Assembly: GCA_046302715.1 (NCBI GenBank)
Contig: JBKCHQ010000167.1
Span: 1 to 30,977, forward strand
Direction of reading: 5' to 3'
Length of the DNA stretch: 30,977 nucleotides
DNA from: CAMCXT01 sp046302715
GTDB lineage: Bacteria > Bacteroidota > Bacteroidia > M30B66
In this document: positions 22,819 through 30,628 of the stretch, one piece after another
Numbering within the stretch: the first letter of the stretch is position 1
Layout of the letters: each line of letters opens with the position of its first letter
The notes under the pieces: generated by a model
Told to the model about the DNA's origin: nothing
What the model saw: only the letters and a program-made list of their open reading frames with translations
The model's database searches: none
Position numbers and translations under genes: made by a program

Positions 22819-23589
22819 ATGGAAGCGTGCGAAACCATTATTATTACAGGGGCAAGTTCAGGCATCGGTCGAGCATGTGCTCAAATTCTTGCAGGTCCGG
22901 GAACACAATTTATTTTAACAGCAAGACGTGAGGAGCGATTAGAAGTACTTGCTTCCGAATTACAGAAAGCAGGCGCCGCCGTTTGGATATACACGCTCGA
23001 TGTTCGTTCGCGTGAGGCCTGTCAGAAATGGGCACATGAGATTCCTGAGTCGTTCCGTAATATTCGGGTTTTGATTAACAATGCGGGTTTGGCTGCAGGT
23101 TTGGCAGGCATTCAGGATGGAGATGTTTCAGATTGGGATCAGATGATCGACACCAATGTTAAAGGTTTACTCTACACCACCGAAGCTATTTTACCGTATT
23201 TGAAACAATGCGATGGAGCACAAATTATTAACATGGGTTCAATTGCCGGCCGTGAGGTTTATGCTAACGGGAATGTGTATTGCGCCACCAAGCATGCGGT
23301 TGATGCGCTCACCCGAAGTATGCGAATTGATTTACTTCCACTGGGAATAAGAGTGAGTTCAGTAAGTCCGGGAATGGTAGAAACGGAGTTCTCCTTGGTG
23401 CGTTTCAAAGGCGATGCAGAACGTGCTGCCATGGTTTACGAAGGCATCAAGCCTTTAAAACCTGAGGATGTTGCCAATGCTGTAGCATATATCGTAAATG
23501 CACCGCGTCATGTTACCGTTGCCGACATGGTGTTGTTTCCCTCGGCTCAGGCCTCTTCACGCGATGTGTTGCGTTTGCCGTTGACCTAA
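22819..23589 (+). CDS. Short-chain dehydrogenase/reductase (YdfG-like)
   Basis: The 256-residue classical SDR has the Rossmann nucleotide motif TGASSGIG (10-17), the NNAG motif (87-90) and the catalytic set Ser 141, Tyr 154, Lys 158 (YCATK). Arg residues after the second strand (TARREER, about 34-40) suggest NADP preference. The sequence SGIGRACAQILAG and the C-terminal RHVTVADMVLFPSAQAS resemble the YdfG/3-hydroxy-acid dehydrogenase (serine dehydrogenase) group, which oxidises 3-hydroxy acids or reduces related carbonyls. The true substrate is unknown. It converges on the AlkB-type hydroxylase gene, so an alcohol-dehydrogenase role after hydroxylation is possible but not supported by more than proximity. 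Confidence 0.88.
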   Translation: MEACETIIITGASSGIGRACAQILAGPGTQFILTARREERLEVLASELQKAGAAVWIYTLDVRSREACQKWAHEIPESFRNIRVLINNAGLAAGLAGIQDGDVSDWDQMIDTNVKGLLYTTEAILPYLKQCDGAQIINMGSIAGREVYANGNVYCATKHAVDALTRSMRIDLLPLGIRVSSVSPGMVETEFSLVRFKGDAERAAMVYEGIKPLKPEDVANAVAYIVNAPRHVTVADMVLFPSAQASSRDVLRLPLT

Positions 23590-23631
23590 TCCGCCACCTT
23601 GCTCAGAAATCCGCTTATTCATTAAGGCAAA

Positions 23632-24624
23632 TCATAAAGGCGGCGCCAAACTTAGCAAAATCATGGCAGGATAGCCCGCGGGAAGCTGAGGAGCTTCTTT
23701 GGGACTTTCCAAAAACTGATATTTTTTCGAAGCCTTATAATGATGATCGGAATGCCTTGGAAGCTCAAATAAAATCAAGCGCCCTAAAGGATAATCGGCA
23801 TTCCAAGAATGAACATGCTGCACACGCTCATACGTTCCCGACTCCTTCATTCTGCGCCTTAACCCATAGTGCTCTACATAATTGATGGTTTCCAAAAGCA
23901 AAATTCCGGTTAAGGAAGCCATAAGATAAAGCAACATAGCGAAAAGGCCGAATACCGAACCAATAGAGGCAATCAGTATAATTTGCGCTATACCCATCCA
24001 AAGCATTTCATTTTGAAGCGAAAAAAATGAAGCATCAGTTTTTCTGAGTAACTCCATTTGAATATTCCATGCAGAGCGATAGCTCCCCCAAACAGAACGT
24101 ACCCAAAATCGGTAAACACTTTCGCCCTTTCGTGCAGTTGCAGGATCCAGCGGTGTTGCCACGTAGCGATGGTGCCCGTGGTTGTGTTCCACAAAAAAAT
24201 GTCCGTATTGAGTCGAAATCAGCAGCAGCTTAGCCATCCATTGCTCTGCTTTACCCGAGCGGTGCCCCAGTTCGTGCGCGATGTTAATTCCAATAGCACC
24301 AAAAACTACCCCAACGCTCAGCGTCATGCCTGTAAGTTGAAGCGTTGTAAACTGGCCCTGCTTGATTTGCCAAACAAAAAGAGCGAGCACACTCCATTGA
24401 AAAGGAAGACTCAAGTAAAGAATGAAGTCATACAATGTAAAACTCTTGGAATTGCTTTCAGGTTCCATGCCGGAAGCATCAGGCTTTATAAACAATTCTG
24501 CAAGAGGGATAAAAACAAAAGCATAGGCAACAATGGCAAAGGCAAAATATTCTGGTTTGAAGATGGCTGCAAACGTTAGCAGCGGAATGGAATAGCCTAA
24601 CAAATACTTAAAATCTTTAATCAT
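23632..24624 (-). CDS. alkB: AlkB-type membrane fatty alkane/lipid hydroxylase
   Basis: The 330-residue membrane protein carries the diiron histidine motifs of the AlkB/desaturase superfamily: HELGH (117-121), EHNHGHH (146-152), NYVEHYG (248-254) and HSDHH (291-295). The spacing and NYxEHYG motif mark alkane 1-monooxygenase rather than fatty-acid desaturase. About six membrane helices are predicted (for example 8-45, 65-88, 97-117, 205-245). The family hydroxylates terminal carbons of n-alkanes using rubredoxin as electron donor. The protein is shorter than classical AlkB (about 400) and has no fused rubredoxin. No rubredoxin gene is in the window. In Bacteroidota the natural substrate may be another lipid. 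Confidence 0.88.
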   Translation of the reverse strand: MIKDFKYLLGYSIPLLTFAAIFKPEYFAFAIVAYAFVFIPLAELFIKPDASGMEPESNSKSFTLYDFILYLSLPFQWSVLALFVWQIKQGQFTTLQLTGMTLSVGVVFGAIGINIAHELGHRSGKAEQWMAKLLLISTQYGHFFVEHNHGHHRYVATPLDPATARKGESVYRFWVRSVWGSYRSAWNIQMELLRKTDASFFSLQNEMLWMGIAQIILIASIGSVFGLFAMLLYLMASLTGILLLETINYVEHYGLRRRMKESGTYERVQHVHSWNADYPLGRLILFELPRHSDHHYKASKKYQFLESPKEAPQLPAGYPAMILLSLAPPL

Positions 24625-24652
24625 ATTGATTTTGACTCTAAATGCTCTCCAA

Positions 24653-24660
24653 CAAATTTA
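24653..24660 (-). promoter_or_regulatory. Candidate -7 box for alkB
   Basis: On the minus strand TAAATTTG (24660-24653) matches TAnnTTTG, 28 nt before the start codon, inside the divergent gap with the BNR gene. Confidence 0.4.
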
Positions 24661-24694
24661 AAAAATTAGCGGGTAAATTTTAGATGTTCCCTGC

Positions 24695-24702
24695 TATCTT
24701 TG
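24695..24702 (+). promoter_or_regulatory. Candidate -7 box for the BNR-repeat T9SS gene
   Basis: TATCTTTG matches TAnnTTTG and ends 17 nt before ATG 24720. Confidence 0.45.
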
Positions 24703-24719
24703 TTTTTTATCGGTAAAGT

Positions 24720-27239
24720 ATGTTGCGATTTGTTTGCTTGCTGGGGTTGTTATCTTCGGCTTTTATCATGTTTATGTCGGGTTCGACTTTTTTACCCAGC
24801 CCGAGTAACGGTAAAACAAAGGTATTGCTCCATAAGGAGCACGAAAGCGAGTGGGAAGAGTTTAAAGAGCGCGAAGAGTGGATTAATCGTATGCATAGGG
24901 CTGCGCCTGGTTTTGATTGGCGCGAAGCAGATCGGCTGTTTCGCCTAAAGCGCTACAATGAGAATGCAAAAGGCAAAGCCAAAAGCCGAAACAACGAGCC
25001 AGTTCTCATTGCTGATGGTATCCTCGAAGGACGCTGGGTTGAAAAAGGAAGTCGTAACAATGCCGGACGCACTCGGATGGCTGATTATGATACGGTGGAT
25101 CATAAAATATATCTCATATCTGATGGAGGCAATGTGTGGAAAGGAAATCTTGACGGCTCGCAATGGGTCAATCTCAACGACCGTTTTCAGATTACAAACG
25201 GTTCGTTTATAAGACTTATAAGAATTGGTTCGCTCAAACGAATTTTTGTGGGGAGATGGGGCAAAAGCGGGTTTTACAGCGATGATGATGGGGTTACCTG
25301 GAACGAGACAACTGGCTTTGAGAATCTCACCACCTATCAGCATTCTATTGAACGCTTTGTTGTTGCCGATGATAGCATATCCACCATTTATGCGCTTGCT
25401 TCGGCGCCACGGTTAAGCGGAACTCAAAATGCGCTTTGGATTTATCGCTCACTCAATCAAGGCGCTAGCTTTGAGCGTTTTTTGGAAATTCCGCAATCCA
25501 CCGGGGTTTCTAGAGGCAATGCCGATATCTGGATGCCCCGTTATGGATATTCAGACCCGATAGTAGTGGTAAACAATGACAGTTATCGTTTAAATGCTGC
25601 CGATAGCACATGGACCACGCTAGGGCAGCTCGACGTGAATGCGTCGGGGTATTGTATGCTTGCCGGGCAGCGCGAAGAAAATGGCAATGTGCGCTTGTAT
25701 TGCTACCTCGACAAAAAAATTTACCGTTCAACAGATGGCGGCCAAACCTGGGAGTTTAGGCTTAATCTTAATAAAGATCCCTTTTTCAAAACTAGCTTTT
25801 CAGCGTCTGTTACTCAAAACGATGTTATCTACTTTGGCGATGTAGAATGCTACCGATCGCTGGATGGAGGATATGACTGGACAAAAATTTCTGATTGGCC
25901 CGAATATTATGGTAGCACCTATAACAGGCTGCATGCCGATATTCCTTCGGTGAATTGCCTTTTGGATGAAGACGGCAATGAGTTTCAATTGATCAATACC
26001 GACGGAGGCATTTATTACTCCGAAAGCAATCTTCAAGTGGTGGATAATCTTTCGTTAGAAGGCTTGAATATAAGTCAGTATTATGGGCAATATACCGCCC
26101 GATACGATACCAATATGTTATTCGTGGGTTCGCAAGATCAGGGATATCAGGTTTCTACTACCGATAATGGCGGAATATTAGAAATGGAGCAGGTAATTAG
26201 TGGCGATTACGGACATTTGGTGAGTTCAAACGATGGCGGAAGTTTATGGATGGCGTATCCGGGCTTTGCGGTTTTTTACCCAATTGCCTCAGAAACTTCG
26301 CAAAGCTATTCCTGGGATTTTAACGGCGCCAATGCGTTATGGATTCCCCCTTTAATGCCCGATCCCGACGACCCTAATGTTTGTTTTGTATCCATGGGGG
26401 CTCAAATTAAACGCTTGGTGTTTAATGGCGCTGAGTTGGTGGCCGAAGATTGGCCAGGTTTTTTTTCGGGCGGAGTTTCTGCAATGGCAGTTTCTCCGTT
26501 GGATCACAATCGCTGGTATGTTTTAACGGAGTCGGGGCGTTTTTTCAGTTCTCTTGATCGTGGCCTTACTTGGACGAGCATCATAATTAGTAATGGCCCG
26601 GGCGCCAATTATTTGTATGGAGCCACCATTTGGCCGTCAACGATTAATAAAGATGTGGTGTATGTTGGAGGGAGTGGATATTCTAACCCACCTGTTTTTA
26701 AAACAGAAGATAATGGCGCCAGTTTTACCTCCATGAGCGATGGCTTACCCAATACCATGGTTTTTAGACTGGCGGGCTGCCCCAACGACGAATTCTTATT
26801 TGCTGCTACCGAACTTGGCCCTTATGTTTATGTGCCATCAAGTTCGACTTGGTACTATTTGGGAGGCGATTCAGCCCCTGACCAATCGTATTGGTGGGTT
26901 GAATACATCAGCGAAATGAAAACGGCACGCTTCTCCACATACGGACGGGGAGTTTGGGATTTTAAAATTACCAGTCCGTTAAGCGTTCCATCCTTAAAAC
27001 AGGAAACTCTGCTGGTTTATCCCAACCCAGCAAAGGAATTTATCATGATAAAAGGTCTTACTTCGGGCGAAGGTGCAAAAGTTAAAGTATACGGTATGGA
27101 TGGGAAAGTCCATATCACCGAATTTATAAATGCAGGTGAGCCTCTATTCTTTGATTATCGCCTATCAAAGGGAATGTACCTGATTTCCATAGAACGAAAA
27201 GGTAAAGCTGCGCATGTTCAGCGGCTCTTTATACGCTAA
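24720..27239 (+). CDS. Secreted BNR/VPS10-like beta-propeller protein with T9SS domain
   Basis: The 839-residue protein has a signal peptide (about 1-22), a charged helical linker (about 36-90) and a large beta-propeller region (about 100-750) with Asp-box motifs (S/T-x-D-x-G-x-T-W type): YSDDDGVTW (186-194), YRSTDGGQTW (335-344), YRSLDGGYDW (378-387), FSSLDRGLTW (609-618) and FKTEDNGASF (660-669), with a weaker copy at 242-251. The propeller ends in STYGRGVWDF, as in sortilin/VPS10 and BNR-containing exoproteins. A T9SS type A domain (about 765-839) with VYPNPAKEF completes it. The propeller probably binds glycans or proteins. No sialidase arginine triad or protease site was recognised. Confidence 0.9.
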   Translation: MLRFVCLLGLLSSAFIMFMSGSTFLPSPSNGKTKVLLHKEHESEWEEFKEREEWINRMHRAAPGFDWREADRLFRLKRYNENAKGKAKSRNNEPVLIADGILEGRWVEKGSRNNAGRTRMADYDTVDHKIYLISDGGNVWKGNLDGSQWVNLNDRFQITNGSFIRLIRIGSLKRIFVGRWGKSGFYSDDDGVTWNETTGFENLTTYQHSIERFVVADDSISTIYALASAPRLSGTQNALWIYRSLNQGASFERFLEIPQSTGVSRGNADIWMPRYGYSDPIVVVNNDSYRLNAADSTWTTLGQLDVNASGYCMLAGQREENGNVRLYCYLDKKIYRSTDGGQTWEFRLNLNKDPFFKTSFSASVTQNDVIYFGDVECYRSLDGGYDWTKISDWPEYYGSTYNRLHADIPSVNCLLDEDGNEFQLINTDGGIYYSESNLQVVDNLSLEGLNISQYYGQYTARYDTNMLFVGSQDQGYQVSTTDNGGILEMEQVISGDYGHLVSSNDGGSLWMAYPGFAVFYPIASETSQSYSWDFNGANALWIPPLMPDPDDPNVCFVSMGAQIKRLVFNGAELVAEDWPGFFSGGVSAMAVSPLDHNRWYVLTESGRFFSSLDRGLTWTSIIISNGPGANYLYGATIWPSTINKDVVYVGGSGYSNPPVFKTEDNGASFTSMSDGLPNTMVFRLAGCPNDEFLFAATELGPYVYVPSSSTWYYLGGDSAPDQSYWWVEYISEMKTARFSTYGRGVWDFKITSPLSVPSLKQETLLVYPNPAKEFIMIKGLTSGEGAKVKVYGMDGKVHITEFINAGEPLFFDYRLSKGMYLISIERKGKAAHVQRLFIR

Positions 27240-27251
27240 TAACTTTAAAAA

Positions 27252-27467
27252 TCAATCACGAGCGCAATTCAGCTCAAGCGTATCGGGAAGGTTGGCGCGG
27301 TAATTAAGTTCCTGTGCATCCAATGTTGCCTTTTTGCCGCAGGTTTCGGGATATTCATCCACTACGTTTCCCGAATTTATGGATGATGTGTTACAGCTCA
27401 TGCATTTTCTGCAGGAAGGGAAAGTAAAAATAACAGGCAATACAGCAAGTACTATAAACCGTTTCAT
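27252..27467 (-). CDS. Small Cys-rich lipoprotein
   Basis: The 71-residue product has a lipoprotein signal (about 1-19, lipobox FPSC). The mature 53 residues hold Cys at the lipid site and CMSC, ETCGKK and LNC, five in all. It has no recognisable domain. It is divergent from another mini-lipoprotein with a like plan (SC, then a near CxC or CxxC, then a late Cys), and both may be members of the same short family common in Bacteroidota. The function is unknown. It ends 12 nt before the convergent BNR gene stop. Confidence 0.7.
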   Translation of the reverse strand: MKRFIVLAVLPVIFTFPSCRKCMSCNTSSINSGNVVDEYPETCGKKATLDAQELNYRANLPDTLELNCARD

Positions 27468-27519
27468 ACGTGAGCGAATTTATATTAATGTAAAGTTTTT
27501 CAGCAATTTAAATTTGTTT

Positions 27520-27531
27520 GGCAAATTTGCC
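27520..27531. promoter_or_regulatory. Perfect 12-bp palindrome beside a -7 box
   Basis: GGCAAATTTGCC lies directly upstream of TACTTTTG (27532-27539). It is the spacerless form of the inverted repeat at 3034-3052, which also sits beside TACTTTTG. Possible operator site. Confidence 0.4.
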
Positions 27532-27539
27532 TACTTTTG
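27532..27539 (+). promoter_or_regulatory. Candidate -7 box for the mini-lipoprotein at 27558
   Basis: TACTTTTG matches TAnnTTTG and ends 18 nt before ATG 27558. A TTTG at 27513-27516 lies 15 nt upstream, shorter than the usual 19. Confidence 0.5.
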
Positions 27540-27557
27540 CAAAAAAAATCACAAACT

Positions 27558-27767
27558 ATGAAAAAATTCTTAGCCCTTGCTGCAGTTGTTGTAGCACTTG
27601 CTTCATGCAAAAAAGATTACACTTGCGAGTGCACAGCTACCATTTTAGGTGTAACTGACACAGAAACTTTAACTATTGAAGACGCAACAAAAGCTGAAGC
27701 AGAAGATTCTTGCAATACTGCAAACGCTGCTTACCAACTTTTTGGTGGTTCTTGCGAATTGCAATAA
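27558..27767 (+). CDS. Small Cys-rich lipoprotein, second copy type
   Basis: The 69-residue product begins MKKFLALAAVVVALASCKKDYTCEC: a lipoprotein signal with lipobox LASC, then a CEC pair. It continues through TATILGVTDTETLTIEDATKAEAEDSC to a late Cys in GGSCELQ. Such small lipoproteins (lipid Cys, YTCxC, alternating Thr/Glu strand, A..EAxxxC, terminal Cys) occur widely in Bacteroidota, with no known function. The start at 27558 is chosen over the ATG 21 bases upstream because it gives a proper signal peptide and sits 18 nt after the -7 box. It is followed by a strong terminator. Confidence 0.75.
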   Translation: MKKFLALAAVVVALASCKKDYTCECTATILGVTDTETLTIEDATKAEAEDSCNTANAAYQLFGGSCELQ

Positions 27768-27787
27768 TTTAAACCTATAGTACAATC

Positions 27788-27812
27788 AAGCCGGCCTATG
27801 CCGGCTTTTTTT
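27788..27812 (+). terminator. Terminator after the mini-lipoprotein
   Basis: AAGCCGGC (27788-27795), 4-base loop, GCCGGCTT (27800-27807), then T run to 27812. The next gene's ATG follows immediately at 27813. Confidence 0.9.
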
Positions 27813-28718
27813 ATGAAATTACTCTACCCCTTCCGAAGTATTGCGCTGATAATATTACCCGTGTTATCGGTCTATTTCGGCATTCGCAACATTGATTTTT
27901 TTGATTATTTGCTTACCGATATTGGCTTGGCATCTTGGACATTTGCTCCTTATTTAAGTAGGATTGCCTTAGGTGTAATGCCGGCATCCATAGTGCTCTC
28001 TTATGCTTTCCCTAAATACAGTGTAAAATTATTTAGGCTGTACGCCATTATTGCTGCATTTGTAGGAGGAATATCGTTGTATGCCGCCTTAAATTTTAAT
28101 ATCGACCGTTGTTATTTTTGCTTTTTCGAAAAATTCCGACTTTCTCCCTATCAATCATGGATATGGATTTTGCTAGCTTTTGTGGCTTTTCTTTTTCCTC
28201 ACGAAAACAAATCGCTTAAAGGGGCTAAAATTTGGGGGAGTCTATTGGCATTAATATTTATTGCCGTTCCCTTCGTACTTAATTATCCGCCATCATGGGC
28301 CATTTACGGTGAAGTTGGAGCGAAAGAGGTGGACATAAATGTGCCATTGGAACAAATTTTATCAAAAAACACGGTTTATAGTCGATTAGTGGATAAAGAT
28401 AAACTTAGCAAAGGCGAATCGCTTGTCTGTTTTGCCAGTTTAACCTGCCCCTTCTGCACCAGAGCGGCAAATAAACTACATATTCTGCGTAAAAGAAACC
28501 CCGATGCCAATTGTCTCTTGGTGCTCACCGGTCATCCCAATCAGTTGGAACGTTTTAGCAAGCGCACCCAGAGCGATAACGTGCCCTGCATCGTGCTCAA
28601 CGATTCGTTATTTGCCTCGATAACCGAAGGCAAAGCGCCTCGAATTTTTAAGGTAAAAAATGGAAAAGCCATTCGCGAATTTGAATATTGGGCAATGGAC
28701 GATCATTCGCTTAAATAG
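27813..28718 (+). CDS. Membrane protein with CPFC thioredoxin-like domain
   Basis: The 301-residue protein has about five membrane helices (7-24, 50-66, 76-94, 114-129, 139-157) and a C-terminal thioredoxin-like domain (about 185-300) with a CPFC active site (212-215) in SLTCPFC. A second CxxC (CYFC, 100-103) lies between helices 3 and 4. This arrangement, a membrane domain with a CxxC plus a soluble Trx domain, suggests thiol-disulfide relay across the membrane, by analogy with DsbB/VKOR or DoxX-Trx proteins, but I cannot place it in a named family. ATG 27813 starts right after a T run; the upstream in-frame ATG 27798 lies inside the hairpin and is rejected. Confidence 0.75.
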   Translation: MKLLYPFRSIALIILPVLSVYFGIRNIDFFDYLLTDIGLASWTFAPYLSRIALGVMPASIVLSYAFPKYSVKLFRLYAIIAAFVGGISLYAALNFNIDRCYFCFFEKFRLSPYQSWIWILLAFVAFLFPHENKSLKGAKIWGSLLALIFIAVPFVLNYPPSWAIYGEVGAKEVDINVPLEQILSKNTVYSRLVDKDKLSKGESLVCFASLTCPFCTRAANKLHILRKRNPDANCLLVLTGHPNQLERFSKRTQSDNVPCIVLNDSLFASITEGKAPRIFKVKNGKAIREFEYWAMDDHSLK

Positions 28719-28777
28719 TTTGCCGCCTCCCTTTTGGAAGGATATATTTTCTATTTTAGAACACCAAAGAAAGATTT

Positions 28778-30538
28778 ATGGAGCTCAGTCGAATTATTGA
28801 TATTCTGCCGTATATAAAAAGTAAGTACAACAGATCCGATGTTTTAAATGCCAAAATTGAGGGTAAATATACACCACAGTCAATAGATGAAGTTATACAA
28901 TCTGCCGATGCCATCAGTTTTGGACTATTGCAACTTGGAATTGGCAGGGATGATAAAGTAGCGATTATCTCCGCAAATCGCCCTGAGTGGGTTTTGGCAG
29001 ATTTTGGAATTGCACAGTTAGGAGCGGTGAGTGTACCGATTTATCCAACTATGAGCGATGCCGACACAGAATTTATCTTAAACGATGCCGGTGTAAAAGT
29101 GATTTTTGTTGCCGATCGCGAACTTTTTGACAAAATTAAACCCATTGCAGACCGGGTATCCTCGGTACAGGCTGTCTATTCATTTGATAAATTGGAAGCA
29201 TGCTCTTCGCTCAATGAATTAATGAAGCAGGGCAGCAACAATTCTAAAACCAATACTTTAAATGAATTAAAATTAGCGGTTAAAGGCGATGATTTACTTA
29301 CCTTGATTTATACATCCGGCACCACAGGAACTCCAAAAGGCGTAATGCTTTCGCACAGCAATCTTATTTCAAATGTTACCGGAGCTCAGGAAGTATGTCC
29401 GGTAAATAATACGCATAAAGTATTGAGCTTTCTGCCTCTGAGTCACATTTTTGAGCGGATGTTGACCTACCTGTATCTTTACGTGGGTGCAGGAATTTAT
29501 TATGCCGAAAGTTTAGATACCATTGGCGAAAACCTAAAAGAAGTAAAGCCATTTGCCTTCTCAACGGTACCACGCCTGCTTGAAAAAGTGTACGATAAAA
29601 TTGTTGCTAAAGGTGAAGAGTTAACGGGAATAAAACGTAAACTATTTTTCTGGGCACTCGATTTGGGACATCGGTATGAGCTCGACGGCAAGAACGGTTG
29701 GTGGTACGAACAGCAGCTCAAACTGGCCAACAAACTAATTTTCAGCAAATGGCGCGAAGCTCTTGGCGGTAATGTTGGCGTTATAGTTTCTGGCGCTGCA
29801 GCGTTGCAAGCACGCCTTGCTCGGGTATTTACTGCGGCCCAGATTAATGTTTTAGAAGGATATGGCCTTACCGAAACTTCGCCTGTAATAACGGTTAATC
29901 GTTTAGAAAAAGGCAAACGAGGATTTGGATCCGTGGGCGTAACCATTCGAGATGTTGACGTTAAAATTGCCGATGACGGTGAGATATTATGCAAAGGTCC
30001 GAATGTAATGAAAGGCTATTACAAGCGGCAGGACGCCACCGATGAGGTAATGAAAGACGGCTGGTTCCATACAGGTGATATTGGAAAATTTGAACATGGT
30101 TTGTTGTACATCACAGATCGAAAAAAGGAGATGTTTAAGACCTCGGGGGGGAAATACATTGCGCCGCAACCCATGGAAAATAAGTTTAAAGAGTCAACAC
30201 TTATTGAGCAGATTATGGTGATAGGCGAAAACCGGAAGCACCCTGCCGCGCTCATTGTTCCAGCATTTCCTGCACTGATTCAGAAATTACAGGCCGAAAA
30301 TATTACCGAAACCAATCCCGCTCAATTGGTAAAAAATGAACGTGTTGTAGCACTTATTCAGGCAGAAGTTGATCGAATGAATTTAAGTTTCGGCAGCTAT
30401 GAAGGCATTAAGAAATTTGCGCTCTTATCACAAGAGTGGTCGGTAGCTGGCGGCGAAATGACGCCGAAGTTATCTTTAAAACGCAGGGTTATTCTGGAAA
30501 AATATGCTCAGCAAATCGAAGGCATTTACGCTGAATAG
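28778..30538 (+). CDS. Long-chain acyl-CoA ligase (AMP-forming)
   Basis: The 586-residue ANL-family enzyme activates fatty acids to acyl-CoA with ATP. Motifs: A3 P-loop YTSGTTGTPKG (178-188), A5 YGLTETSP (362-369), A7 region GWFHTGDIG (428-436), A8 hinge ITDRKKEMFKTSGGKYIAP (445-463), and the catalytic lysine region GEMTPKLSLKR near the C-terminus. The long middle domain and the LAR/LLEKVYDKI segment mark the long-chain (FadD15-type) group rather than acetyl-CoA synthetase. It may be peripheral to the inner membrane. It stands alone on the plus strand, about 60 nt after the redox membrane protein. It may feed beta-oxidation or lipid synthesis. Confidence 0.93.
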   Translation: MELSRIIDILPYIKSKYNRSDVLNAKIEGKYTPQSIDEVIQSADAISFGLLQLGIGRDDKVAIISANRPEWVLADFGIAQLGAVSVPIYPTMSDADTEFILNDAGVKVIFVADRELFDKIKPIADRVSSVQAVYSFDKLEACSSLNELMKQGSNNSKTNTLNELKLAVKGDDLLTLIYTSGTTGTPKGVMLSHSNLISNVTGAQEVCPVNNTHKVLSFLPLSHIFERMLTYLYLYVGAGIYYAESLDTIGENLKEVKPFAFSTVPRLLEKVYDKIVAKGEELTGIKRKLFFWALDLGHRYELDGKNGWWYEQQLKLANKLIFSKWREALGGNVGVIVSGAAALQARLARVFTAAQINVLEGYGLTETSPVITVNRLEKGKRGFGSVGVTIRDVDVKIADDGEILCKGPNVMKGYYKRQDATDEVMKDGWFHTGDIGKFEHGLLYITDRKKEMFKTSGGKYIAPQPMENKFKESTLIEQIMVIGENRKHPAALIVPAFPALIQKLQAENITETNPAQLVKNERVVALIQAEVDRMNLSFGSYEGIKKFALLSQEWSVAGGEMTPKLSLKRRVILEKYAQQIEGIYAE

Positions 30539-30601
30539 GATCAGAAAACAAAAATCCTGCTCTCACCACAACTGAAAAGGGTTTGGGGTATTCATTCCTA
30601 A

Positions 30602-30623
30602 GCTCGGAATATATTTTCCGAGC
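30602..30623. terminator. Hairpin 3' of kup and of the acyl-CoA ligase gene, weak terminator
   Basis: GCTCGGAA (30602-30609), 6-base loop, TTCCGAGC (30616-30623), a perfect 8-bp stem between convergent genes. No T run follows on either strand, so it may be only a weak or factor-aided terminator or an mRNA 3' protecting hairpin. Confidence 0.35.
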
Positions 30624-30628
30624 GCTCG

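Noticed and set aside
24058..24579. 173-residue open frame antisense to alkB
   Set aside because: It lies fully inside the alkB coding region on the other strand and reads as Cys- and Lys-rich low-similarity sequence, a shadow of the real gene.
27798..27812. ATG at 27798 as the start of the membrane redox protein
   Set aside because: It lies inside the terminator loop and T run; the downstream ATG 27813 gives a normal first membrane helix.
29500..29994. 164-residue open frame antisense to the acyl-CoA ligase gene
   Set aside because: Composition (Ser, Pro, Arg rich) is typical of a reverse-complement shadow and the forward gene has all motifs.
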